A stretch of 60,000 nucleotides of DNA from Branchiostoma floridae (lineage: Eukaryota > Chordata > Leptocardii > Amphioxiformes > Branchiostomatidae), in assembly GCF_000003815.2 (NCBI RefSeq), contig NC_049988.1, positions 20,521,180-20,581,179 on the forward strand, written 5' to 3'. The position numbers were made by a program, and so were the translations under genes. The notes under the pieces are model-generated. The model made no database searches. It was not told the origin of the DNA and saw only the letters and a program-made list of their open reading frames with translations. Positions within the stretch are counted from its first letter, which is position 1. Each line of letters begins with the position of its first letter. Positions 1 to 11,080 of this stretch are shown here, piece by piece.

Positions 1-56
1 GTTCTGTTTAGATAGAACTCAGATAAAGCCTGGTGTCTAGACTCATGGTTAGACTA

Positions 57-1244
57 AGACCCTGTTCACATGAAAAAATTGCAAGTGAGTTAAACAAGGA
101 ATCCGATTGAAATTTTCTATCGGATTAAAAAAAATGTGTTCACATGAGTTTTATACAATCGGATTAAACTCAAACTTGCGACCGCGACCACACAATCGGA
201 TTAAACTCTTTACCGCGGCACGCGTCGTGTTTCCAACGACCACCGCGGGCACGCGTAGTTTTTCCAAAATGTTGCCAGACTACCTCATAATTTTGAAGGA
301 TGTAGCGACATCGATATTGATTATAATTTGAGAAATCGGCCGGCTTTGGTCAGATTTTGACGCGTCGATGGTCCGCAACACACACTGACGAAAGTGGCGG
401 CCTCTGGGTCATACGGGGTCATTGGGGTAGTCTATTAGACTGGGGGTGGAAATGTCACGCGCGGTGTGATTATACTCTACATTTAACTATATAAAATATA
501 TCTGTTGCAGAAGTTGCATAAATAAGGCAAACTGCTACCAAAACATTTGACTTCATCACGTATTTATCTGAAATAAAAGTCTGTGTTTCGTTTACAAAAC
601 TGCTCGCCCATGCTTGCATGCAGTGAAGTGACCCAAGCTCGAAATTTCTGTGTAGACACGCTTCCGACTGTTTTTCTCGTAGAATATTTGCTTTTTTAGT
701 GGTGTTGGGACATTGGCTCCAACAACAGGAGAGAAACGAAACCATACATGTTATTTTCATGGGCAATATTGCCAAAATTAACCAGTTGGTCTTCTGCCAC
801 ACTGCCGATTTTTGGAAAGAATCGGTGCACGTGTTCCGGCGAATCTTGCGGCGTCCGGTTGTTAACCATAGCGGTAAGATGATTTTGCAAGCAAACTTGC
901 CCATAAACTTCTTTTCTAATCCGTGTATCATACTTTTTTTGCCATGTTGTAGGTATGGTTGTATATCTAATGTCCACTGTACCCGTATGTATGACGTAAA
1001 AACCATGAAACAAGCCCGAATCCAATCCAATTGTGTTCACATGGCCGATTCTGGTCAATCGGATTGCGCGCCAATCGGATTGCGCGCGCTGAATCCACCT
1101 CCCGAGGTGGATTGCAATCCTATCCAATCCAATCCAAAATGGGCAATCCAATCGGATTAGTTCTGTTCACATGGCTTTGGATTGGTCATTTTAATCGGAT
1201 TCCTCGTTTAACTCACTTGCTTTTTTCCCATGTGAACGGGGTCT
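57..1244. mobile_element. Nonautonomous TIR transposon, flanked by TA
   Basis: The ends are inverted copies of each other over about 55 bases. The left end begins AGACCCTGTTCACATG and the right end read in reverse begins AGACCCCGTTCACATG; both continue through a shared AGTGAGTTAAAC block to GGAATCCGATT. Both are flanked by TA, which would fit a 2-bp TA target duplication. Subterminal GTTCACATG and CAATCGGATT words recur many times in both orientations. The interior (about 470-1000) has overlapping open frames on both strands, none recognisable as a transposase, so the copy is probably nonautonomous. Superfamily not assigned. Confidence 0.75.
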
Positions 1245-2510
1245 TAGAGTGAACCTGACAACTACAAGTCCACAAACATGCATGGACAGTGATGTCCGCG
1301 ATGTTTGGCGATGTTTTCGTCTTTGTTCAGCGCAAATTTCAAGATTTTTGGAAGGTTTAAGATGGTCTAAAACGAAAAGGATATATGTGAGTACCGAATC
1401 CAGTACCGAATCACTTGGGTTTCGGTATTTTTGGACCTGTACCGAAACGTTTTTGCAAGTCCGGATTCGGTCCGGTGTACCGGTACGCATCCCTACTGTC
1501 CAGTGCAGGAAGACCTCACAGTGTAACTTGTCTGGAGAAACATCAGCATGTTTCACCCTCCCTGTATTTGTTCCAATATTCTCCAAGCAGAGGTTCGGTA
1601 GGGGAAATAGTGGTGGCTGGGATCTCTTTCCGTTTCTTTCCACCAGAGAGATACATGAAAAATTGAGATATCCCTTAGCCCACTGGACCCAAACCTCTGA
1701 TTTGAAACTATTAGTATTACCTCAATACACGATTAAGCCTAAAAGAGAACAATGAAGGAATCATTTTACAATTTACTACTCACTAGTGCTATTAGAAAGA
1801 GTTTATATTTTTACTTACAACCTCTATGTATGGTTGCATGATTTTATGCAAATACAGAATCTTTTCTCAACATATCGTTATCACACCAATGTAATTTGTT
1901 GTTTCTTTGAAGACCTTCTGCCCACCACCCATATACATTGTATAATGAAGTTTCTCTTGTGTTGAACTTCATGTTACTTTCCTCCCCAGTAGGTGTTTTT
2001 GGTTTGTCCCTTCCTGAGCTGTTACAAGTGGTAATAACTTCCTGTTGTTATAATGCAACGTCTAGTTAATGAACAAACTTGTTCAAACAAGCAGCAACAG
2101 GCACAAGGCTTTGTGTGATTTTATAACCTTGAACAAAGTGGGAAAGTTTTCCATTCCTCTTAGAGGTTGTTGTTTTTGCCTGTTTTTAGACATTTAGGCT
2201 TTATATATTGTTGGTGGCTGGCTGGTGGACATGAAAAAATTGCTGCCGCACAGCCTAGTGCTGAACCTCTGCTTGGAGAGTATTTAATTAATGTGTGTGT
2301 GTGTGTGCTTTCTTGGTGAATGAAATTTTTGGTACTCATACAAAAGATTGTTCTAGGTTAGGTCCTATGAAGAGAACAAGTTGAAAATATTTGTAACTTT
2401 TCAGACTGATATTCACACCAGCCTCTCTTTTCTGAGGTTGAAGGCCTTACACCCCCTCCTCCTAAAATTGACAGAAGGTTAATGACATCCTCATCTGGGT
2501 TGGTGAAAAA
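1245..2510. other. Non-coding stretch with TACCGAA-rich block
   Basis: No convincing gene. At about 1390-1495 the words TACCGAA and TTCGGT recur in alternating orientation, ending in a CCGGTGTACCGGTACG palindrome-like segment, which looks like the remnant of a small fold-back repeat. A (GT)n run lies near 2293. A 168-codon open frame at 1249-1755 crosses this repeat and resembles no protein I know. Confidence 0.4.
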
Positions 2511-2539
2511 TCCCCCTAAGGGGACTGGCCAAGTGGGGT

Positions 2540-2665
2540 GACCCATGTATGTACCTGGTCCTGGCCCTTGACCCCTAGACTGTGTGTATATGTACCTGGT
2601 CATGACCCTTGACCTCTAAGCTGTAGTGTATGTACCTGATCCTGACCCCTAGACTGTGTGTATGT
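2540..2665. repeat. Short tandem repeat, about 42-bp unit, three copies
   Basis: Three neighbouring units begin ATGTACCTG and continue with a TGACCCCTAGACTGT-like segment (at about 2548, 2589 and 2629). The sequence shows nothing coding. Confidence 0.6.
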
Positions 2666-2679
2666 TGTCGTGTATGACT

Positions 2680-4190
2680 GCCACCTGTTGTGTTCTGTTT
2701 ACTAAACATGTTGTGGCTCAGTCGTGTCCTGCATTATATTCGCACAGAGGAAAGGGGGTGTATCCTGGCTGCTGTAAAAGAACATTCCCACAAAGTTGAA
2801 ACTAACTTCGATTTCATTGTTGATTGCTGTTGTTGGTACCTAAATCCTGTCTCAGTTTCAATTTTTTAATAGCCTTTTCATTGTTTTTTTGTTCACATTG
2901 TAGTGAGGTGGCTCTGACATAAACTTCAATGCTCAGCCACGAGCGAATGCCGATAATGATAATGACATGATGTACATATATTTTACTTTTTTTTTTCTAA
3001 GGATTATCAACCTTTTTTTTTACATTTTCCTTCGTCATATTTTATCAAAACTCTAATTCTTAAAACAAATTACTGTAATTTAATTTCAACGGCACATTCT
3101 AAATTGCGGTGAAAAGTAAAAAATAACCAAATTGATTTTTCTTCATCTCAGCTTTGTATCAACTGAAAGAGTATATTCCCAGAGTCCCTTCCCCCTGGTT
3201 GCCCCCCCCCCCTTTCCCCAGGGAAAGGTAAGTTTACCCTATCCCAGGTTCAGCCTGACTGCCAGCTGACACTGATATCCCCCACCCCACACCAGGCTGA
3301 GCCCACTGCTGAAAGCCCCTCTGTAATACTGTCACCTCTGACCTACATACAACTGTCTGCTGACAGGTTTGGTAGACTTTGGTTATAGATTCTCTGCCAA
3401 GAGCAAGGGCAAGAGTAGCCTGAGGATAGCAGCCCTCCCAACATCCGTGGGGAGGGGCCAGTTACAGCCCAGGACAGCAGAGTTTGTGTTACACAGACTA
3501 GGGCAAGAGGAAGAGCTTATTTTTCCACATTTACGTATTTTAATTTTTTTTTTTCATTCAAAGTTTTATCCACCTGTTTTCGTTAAATTGGAGGCAGCAA
3601 GTTGGTCCAAAATATTCCCCAACAAATACTTTATTGCAATGCTTTTTTTATAGTTAAACAGTTTTCTCACCTGTATCTTTTTATTTGTATTTTGCTTGCC
3701 ATTTCGTCCTCTGCCTGCTAGTCCATAGCACTAGCCTGCATTAACCACTTGCTGAAAGCCCCCTTGCAAGTTGCATGTAATACAGGCACCTCTAGTGACC
3801 TAGATAGTCCACTGTGCTGACAGGTTTGTTAAGGGGTAATCCACCAAGACCAAGGACAGGGGAAATGGCACATCTCTACTTACAGTGGTCTTTTGAAGTC
3901 TTCTGCTTGTGTTTGAAGAGATTCCATTTTTGGGTCATGGCGTGTCTCAAATTGGGGCTGGACAGGTGCTTGGATCAGTTTGGCTTATTTGTAGGAACCT
4001 GTGCCACTTAAAGGTTAATTTACAAGCAAAACATCTGTATTTCACTATTATTATTGTTTTTGGTGTTGAAGATGACACAATGCTGTGTACAAAAGCCAGA
4101 AATAAAGGACGCAGTGAATAAGCCTAACTTGTTTATGGACGGACCATTTGTCCCAGAAACGATTAGATCTGCAAATCCGACTCAGTTTCA
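2680..4190. other. Non-coding stretch with one dispersed duplication
   Basis: AT-rich DNA with T-runs and a C-run near 3205. A segment at about 3304-3376 (GCTGAAAGCCC ... GCTGACAGGTTTG) is repeated, diverged, at about 3746-3830. A 94-codon open frame at 3369-3653 starts inside the first copy and has no recognisable domain; I see no convincing splice donor after it. Confidence 0.4.
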
Positions 4191-4197
4191 AGGTGAC

Positions 4198-4424
4198 ATT
4201 GTGGCTGTGCACGACCTTCACCATGTTTTGACTCCGACCGGCGGACAACAACGGTCGCGAATCCTCGATCGTCTGACCGTGGGCGGGTCGGACATACTTG
4301 CAGTCATCCACGAGGCCCCCACACGCGACACGTCTTTGTTCTGTACGCGGTCTCTGACCGGGAAAATCACCGACGGAGCCGAGACCATGGTCGCCTTTCT
4401 TCTTGCGCCGCCCAGACGGTGACC
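4198..4424. other. CpG-rich, coding-like block, strand unresolved
   Basis: This block is far richer in G+C and CpG than its AT-rich surroundings. It is open in one frame on the plus strand (ATG at 4072, stop at 4420) and in two frames on the minus strand. GC bias at third codon positions is visible on both strands, so codon use does not settle the strand. I recognise no domain in any frame and see no strong GT donor. It could be a diverged or alternative first exon, a fragment of a retrotransposed gene, or a small CpG island. It is listed because it stands out, not because a product is known. Confidence 0.3.
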
Positions 4425-4429
4425 TGAAA

Positions 4430-6140
4430 TGACCCATGAAGTGTTTGTGCATGTGGAGGGCTGAGCTAGGTGTAAGGTGTGATCCAAGAAGTTGGGTAAA
4501 ATCTATGGCAGTCTTCAGAAAACTTTGCTATCAGTGATCACAAGAACTTGACATTAACCTGCATGTGTGTAAGGTCATATATTTCCTACAGATATGAAAC
4601 AATACAAACTTACATGTTGTAATTTCTGTACAAAGTCTAGATCTACAAGTATGTCAGTAAGTATGTCAAAATCTACATCTAAAGGATCAGATTCTAATAG
4701 GAAAATGTAATGACATCCTGAATTGCCAATTAAAAGCACACAAATAGTTGTTCCAAGGAGGTTATATCCTCTTAGCTTGTTCTAATTGCTCGTTTGTCCC
4801 AATTAGTCACAGGTATTCCTTATTTATAGGTTTGACTGTTTAGCACACACACTGTAAAACAGCCAGAGCTGACCAACTAGCCTGTGACTATTACAAAGGG
4901 CTAGCCCTGCTGACACAAACAAGGGGTATTATACACAAATAAAATTTGACATGGACAGGATAATAAAACAGAAAATAAATTCTTAGTACGTTAGAATAAA
5001 ACAACTATTGTATATATAAGTGGTCTTTAGAGACATTTAGCACAAGGTAGTGCTACAGGCTTGGAGAGGATAAAGTTGGCCCCAGACAAGCAAATTTTTA
5101 TGACTTTTAGCAAAATACCTAGGATTTAAAAATTGGCAAGCTCATACTGAGATCATAACAAAGTGCTGTAGTACTCAACACCATTTTTAAATTGCCTTTA
5201 GAAAACCCTGAGTCACAAGTTATACTAATACCCACTTGAGACATGTACAGGAAGTGCTGTGACTGGATTATCATACGATCAAGGGAACACAAAAAACTCA
5301 GCCACCGTTTTACAGTCCTACGCACTAATGCTGTGTACAGGTGAGCGAAAACTTAGGCTTAAATAAGGTAAATATGTTTTCAAACTTTAATGGATTATTA
5401 TTTGAGATTTTGACACAAACACAGCCATTGTTGTGCTAATGGTGAGAATTATCCACTTATATTATTAAGCCAGGGTGGACTACAACAGGAAGTAGGTTAC
5501 CTGAAATCTCACCTGTAGTCACACCTGTCTCACCTGGCCTGTAACACCTTCAGTTTACCTGCGGAAGACCATGATGCAGCAGAACACAGAGCAGGAAGGG
5601 ATTAGAGTGTCTGTATTGTTCTTTTCTGCCCCCTTCCCGACCCGAGGCCTCACTAATGCCTTCTGTTGTTTCACAGACAATGGAGAAGAAATCTGAGATA
5701 TTGAATAACAGGAAAAGTGCTGTGGGTAGAAGGAAAAGTGTATGATCTTCACAAAGGGAGGTTAAATCAGGAATAAGTTTTACGTTTAAGCTTTAGCAAC
5801 ATAGAACGATATAATCTGTTGTTGGACTTTTAAAGAGAATTTGGGAGAAGAGCATAAAACCTTATTAAGAACTGTGCAGGTGTCATGAAATAGAGATTTT
5901 CAATGTGAATAATTTGTACGACTTTGTAAAGGGCTGTTTTGACAGGAAATGACTCTTAAATGTCTTTGTTTTGGTTTGAATTGGTTGAATAATGGGGTAC
6001 ATGTAATTGTGTTGAAGTAGCATTTAACCCTTAACTGGCTTAAGTATCTGAATGAGATCAACACAGATACAGAGAGTAAAGCTGACATATAAAGGTGCCG
6101 TACATGAACCAGGTGTCAGTAAACCAAGCAAATGTTTTTA
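4430..6140. other. No gene seen
   Basis: AT-rich sequence with only short, compositionally random open frames on both strands. No repeat structure stood out. Confidence 0.4.
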
Positions 6141-6185
6141 CTTTTAAGTGTCCAAGCAGCTGATATTTAAAGGACTGGTACATTG

Positions 6186-6540
6186 CAGGAGCATCCATAG
6201 GAGTCCTTACAGGTGTAAGCGACTGCACTGGTTTCAAGTTACCTTTCTTTTTTTTACTTTTAAGCCAAAAATAGCCGTGGGAGTGTCCCAATCAGCTGAT
6301 TGTGCAAAGGTACGCTACAGAAGTCTTTACAGGAGTCAAGCGTCAGACTTTCAGAGACTGCTCCGGTGTTAAGTTATCCCTCTTTTTAGAATGGCTTACT
6401 ACTACTCAAATGTAGGAGTAAGCCACACATAGCAGTGGGAGTGTCCTAATAAATTAATTGTGCAAAGGTACGCTACAGTAGTCTATACAGGAGTCGAGCG
6501 TCAGACTCTCAGAGACTACTCCAGTGTTGACTTGTCCTTA
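6186..6540. repeat. Diverged tandem duplication, 158-bp offset
   Basis: The segment around TGTGCAAAGGTACGCTACAG at 6301 recurs at 6459. Both copies continue through similar CAGGAGTC, AGCGTCAGACT and CAGAGACT segments. A third, more degraded partial copy seems to lie at about 6190-6245. A separate 33-bp direct duplication (TGTTGTGGCC.GCGTAAC) follows at about 6599-6664. Confidence 0.65.
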
Positions 6541-7454
6541 GCGCCCAGACGTTCCAAGGTTCCCGTCCTTTCAGCAGGTACAGAGCTCCTTTGTACAGGT
6601 GTTGTGGCCCGCGTAACCCGACTCCTGTAGGCTGTTGTGGCCTGCGTAACACGACTCCCGTAGGGTGAGTTTGCAGGGTTGGAGTGGTCCCTTCCTGTAG
6701 AACAGGCTTCCTTCTGACTCATGTCTACATTCGTACGCACAACAACGTCTCACGAAGCACCACACTCACAGACATCAGCGAACCCTGCTTCAACTTTGCT
6801 TTACAACTATGAGAGCTGTTCGCTTCTTGGACTTTTCTGAAGAACCTGCAGACACAGGTAACTTGAAATCTTAATGGTGTGACCTCCTTCTCACAGTTAA
6901 AAATTCCGTCCTGACCTTGTATTTCACTTGATACATGTCGACAAAAGAGTGTCTACACACAAATCTTTGCACTTCCACTAACCCTTTCATGATTTTGGGC
7001 TTCTCGGTTCTTCGGCTTTTCTGAAGGATGCAAGTAACTTTGAGTCTTTGAGTATTAATGGTGTGACCCCTTTTTGAATTTTGTCTTGACCTTGTATTTT
7101 ACTTAGAAACAAAATATACTCCCTAGCTATATTTTGTAGTCATTATAGCATTTTCTACTAAAAATGCCTAGCAAAACCACCACCCCTTCAGTCCACAATA
7201 TATGGTTGCATTGGGACTTCTATCACAAATGATACGTTGCATGTACATCATTAATTTCCACTAATGAGGTTGCAGCATAGTCTTGATTTTCAAGGTTTCC
7301 AAGCTTTCTAATGCTCTCTCTGTATTATTGTATTGTAGCTTCTTGGAAGGCTTAAAACATATCCTTGTACTGAAAAGGGGGTTAGAAATCAGGATCATGT
7401 CTTACTCAGTATTTATTGTTTTGAAACCCAAATCCCCCTCACCCAAACCCAAAC

Positions 7455-8120
7455 CCCTGGTGTTGGTTAGAACAGGTGTCCCTAATGTGTGTTAATGTTA
7501 TAGTTCCCACATCTACACTAACAATACAGACCAGGGCAGGCTGTATGGGACAGGTTGTGTGATATCACGATCCCTGGTGTTGGTTAGAACAGGTGTCCCT
7601 AATGTGTGTTATAGTTCCCACATCTACACTAACAATACAGACCAGGGCAGGCTGGATGGGACAAGTTGTGTGATATCTCGATCCCTGGTGTTGGTTAGAA
7701 CAGGTGTCCCTAATGTGTATCATAATTCCCACATCTACACTAACAATACAGACCAGGGCAGGCTGGATGGGACAAGTTGTGTGATATCTCGATCCCTGGT
7801 GTTGGTTAGAACAGGTGTCCCTAATGTGTATCATAATTCCCACATCTACACTAACAATACAGACCCGGGCAGGCTATATGGGACAGGTTGTGTGATATCC
7901 CGATCCCTGGTGTTGGTTAGAACAGGTGTCCCTAATGTGTGTTATAGTTCCCACATCTACACTAACAATACAGACCCGGGCAGGCTGTATGGGACAGGTT
8001 GTGTGATATCCCGATCCCTGGTGTTGGTTAGAACAGGTGTCCCTAATGTGTACCATAGTTCCCACATCTACACTAACAATACAGACCCGGGCAGGCTGGA
8101 TGGGACAGGTTGTGTGATAG
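7455..8120. repeat. 111-bp minisatellite, about six units
   Basis: The GATATC word within each unit recurs at 7561, 7672, 7783, 7894 and 8005, an exact spacing of 111 bp. A first copy with a small insertion begins near 7455. Because 111 is a multiple of three the array stays open in one frame on each strand, implying a 37-residue peptide repeat. The long plus-strand frame has no ATG start, and the differences between units fall in all codon positions, so this is most likely a non-coding minisatellite. Confidence 0.9.
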
Positions 8121-8189
8121 ATGTGTTTCTCTTGTACCTCCTTACATGGTCAACAGACCAGAACATATCTACTGTTATAGGCTAGTGGG

Positions 8190-9820
8190 GTGAGCTATGG
8201 TTTCTATAGTCAGTGATAATTCACCATGCATTATATTGTTATGTGAAGAAATATCCATCAGCAGTTTCTGTATATCATTAATGATCATATTGTTCAGTTG
8301 TTCATGGAAGGAAAAGTAATCATCTGTCACGACTCATGTTTCATCTATTACTGGCTATCAAATATCTCTTTCCCTCTGTGTAGGGAAACTGGTCTAGTCT
8401 TGGGTGGGCATTTTGATGGAAATCACTGTTATCTGATTGTAATATGATATCCACCTGTTCAGCATTTGTGCTACTGTATGGATGGTGATTAATGATACAT
8501 GGAGAACAGATTATATACCAAGGCCAACAAGTCAGTTGTATATCTTGACTTATAAATTCAAGAATATTCATGAATCCAACTTTATGCTTTTTACAACACT
8601 GATGGTAATTGAAGGTAAAAGTTTAGCAACATTGTAGGTATCTTAAAAATATTAATTAGTGTTGCATGGTATGAAACCAAATTAATTTGCAACTGACTCA
8701 GATCCAAAATCAAGTCATTATTTCTCATGGTTTCTGAATTGATAACATTTAAAAGCAAATTAGCAAATTACCTAGCACTCCCAAGTATCCACTGACTGCA
8801 TAATCTACAAGTAGCTTCTTGAGCCTGATCTTTGACTTGTACAGACTAATTGCCAAGACTTGAATTACCAATAAATGCTGATGGCAGTGGTTTTTATTTG
8901 GCACACTCACAAGTGGTGACTAGACCATAGTTCAAACCTACCTGTTTATGTGTTAGGTGTCAGCAAGTTTACAGTAGAGAGTATGTCAGCATGTCGTCGG
9001 CGTGTATAGTACAAGAAGTGTACAGACTCCTTAGTTTGCAGACTGTTCTCCTCGGCCATCTAACTCCTCTGGTGTGTTTTCTGTCTTATTTGGCCGATTT
9101 CTACTCTTTTTCCAGCGACCTGTGGAGCCTGGTAGAGAATACAGTATACATCAGATAGTTACAGTACAATAATATGTCAGCAAGTCTACAGTAGAGGGTG
9201 TGTCAGGAGGTTTACAGTACAGTATGTATGTCAGCAGCCCCCCTGCAGTTCTTTCTTGTGCCATCTGGAGGGAGATAATGAAGTTGACCACAGGGTCCAC
9301 CAACAGCTGTGGGCCATATGGTTCTGTGATGGTGTGGGGAGGGGGGCACAGGCAGCAATAACTGTGAATACTAAAATTTTAGCTTTATGTAAGTTTTATT
9401 TTCAGTGACCTCTACATTATAGTATAAACTCATGACACAATCACAAATATGCGTTTTCAATATATCACTACTCTACTGTAGTATTGTATCACCCAAGTAC
9501 TTAAACGCAACAAAACCATCCTCTATTGTGAAATTAAGTCCTCTCGAATATGTATGATTTTACAGTACCACAGCACAACAGCATTCATGAGCCTTTGGAA
9601 AAGTCAGATTCCTCCATTCTTGGCATCACAGGTTCACATTCCAGGCTTGGGAAGTCGTTGAGTCGGTCACGAGGGCTTTTCAGATCTTCAAACACACTTG
9701 CCCCTCTTATAAATCTCTTTACTTTGCTTGACGTAATAATTAAAAGGATGTCTGGAAATCAAATCTACAATGTATGTATCCCACATTACGAGATGAGAGT
9801 AGAGTAGATCTCTTTGGCTG
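8190..9820. other. No gene seen; short GTCAGCA/TACAGTA repeats
   Basis: Non-coding DNA. At about 8958-9235 the words GTCAGCAAGT and TTACAGTAGAG recur in a loose tandem pattern. No coding signal recognised. Confidence 0.4.
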
Positions 9821-9830
9821 GGTAGAAGTC

Positions 9831-10187
9831 TAATCTCCAAGCAGACCCTACGGTGCCATGATATAGTATCAAAGCTGGCCAAGGAGTATAGCCAGCCAAA
9901 GGGAGTCAAACGGTGGGTTTGATACTAACGCCAGTTCACCTTTATTCGCGGGGTAGCCTAAATACGTTGTTTGAAAAAAAAACATGTTTTTTAGGGATAT
10001 CAAGTTGACGGATGGTGTTTTCAAACAGATTGACTGCAACATTTTTGAAATGTTGAATTTTGGACGAACATCTGACACCTTGTTATTCATAAATACCTTG
10101 TTTTTTAAACCAACGAATATACGTTACCCCACGGATAAAGGTGAACTAGCGTTATATTATGCCACCGTAGGATCTGCTTGGAGATTA
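9831..10187. mobile_element. MITE with 9-bp target-site duplication
   Basis: The terminal inverted repeats begin TAATCTCCAAGCAGA and match over about 36 bases (left from 9831, right ending 10187). Perfect 9-bp direct repeats GTAGAAGTC lie immediately outside at 9822-9830 and 10188-10196. A second, inner inverted repeat (left arm about 9928-9980, right arm about 10104-10154, sharing AGTTCACCTTTAT) makes most of the element a long imperfect hairpin. No transposase is encoded. Long TIRs with a 9-bp target duplication are typical of Mutator-like elements, but the superfamily is inferred from these features only. A related copy lies at 57814-57986. Confidence 0.85.
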
Positions 10188-10343
10188 GTAGAAGTCCTCT
10201 TGTTACAGATAAGGTTGCTCCTCATCTAATTGTCATAAGAGTTATTAAGACTCATCTCAAAGCAAATGTTGTAAGGTGAAGTTTTTCTCTTAGAAAGGGC
10301 AGGTGGCCACAAAAAATGACCTTCTTTTAACATCTGCTTTTAA

Positions 10344-10443
10344 NNNNNNNNNNNNNNNNNNNNNNNNNNNNNNNNNNNNNNNNNNNNNNNNNNNNNNNNN
10401 NNNNNNNNNNNNNNNNNNNNNNNNNNNNNNNNNNNNNNNNNNN
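10344..10443. other. Assembly gap, 100 N
   Basis: A run of exactly 100 N, the usual placeholder for a gap of unknown length. It lies just right of a hairpin-forming MITE, a plausible cause of assembly failure. Confidence 0.99.
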
Positions 10444-10723
10444 CTACTTTGTATTTTACTTAATTTTCACAATAATTCTTGAGTTTGTTGCTAATGGAAG
10501 CAATCCTGGTGAAGTTTAGTCAACTCTCAATTCTATCCTTGGTATCTGAATTACTCATAACACAGGGACTACTGATGCTGTATGACTATTGATGGTCTCT
10601 TTCAGGTGTCCTGAAATTGACCGTTTTCAATACGTGGCAGTCTTGAGTGGCTTTCAGAATGATGAAAATTGATGTTACAGATGTCTCCTGTAACATCAGG
10701 TTTGCTGTCGGTCCCAACAATAC

Positions 10724-10944
10724 TAGCCTGGATACCAGACGCCAGCCCCAATTGCAATAATCTGACTCAAACTTTCAAAGGGCCTACTTTAGAATTTGAG
10801 CGCTGAGGATTTGGGCTGTATAGGCCCTGGAAACCGTCTGCCGTCCAGGTAGCCTGGTTGATAGACCCCAGCCTGATCCTGAAAATACCTTTCACGTGGG
10901 GAAGGATATTTTTGAGATCGGGCTGGAGTCTGGTATCCAGGCTA
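10724..10944. mobile_element. Fold-back element with TAGCCTGGATACCAGAC ends
   Basis: The 17-base left end TAGCCTGGATACCAGAC is repeated exactly in inverted orientation at the right end (10928-10944). The interior includes further weak inverted similarity (GGCCCT and CCAGCC words). No coding potential. It shares its end word with the small palindrome at 22361-22424. Confidence 0.65.
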
Positions 10945-11080
10945 GCATCCAGACTACCTCAATCCCTGATCCTCCCCTGGCCGTCCAGGTCCTGGTACCC
11001 TGGTATGTTTGTGGTCATCTCCAGATAGGATAATAAACATGACCAGTAGGAAACACAAACATGGTCCCCATTAGGTACAG

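Noticed and set aside
1249-1755. 168-codon plus-strand open frame
   Set aside because: It runs through a TACCGAA/TTCGGT inverted-repeat block; its translation is low in conserved-looking features and it begins at the edge of a transposon.
3205-3215. Long C-runs (also near 11670, 59398 and 59650) as special structures
   Set aside because: Simple homopolymers on C-rich patches; i-motif or G-quadruplex potential cannot be separated from ordinary slippage or sequencing error.
7559-8185. 208-codon repeat protein
   Set aside because: No ATG; it is a by-product of a 111-bp minisatellite, with non-synonymous differences between units.
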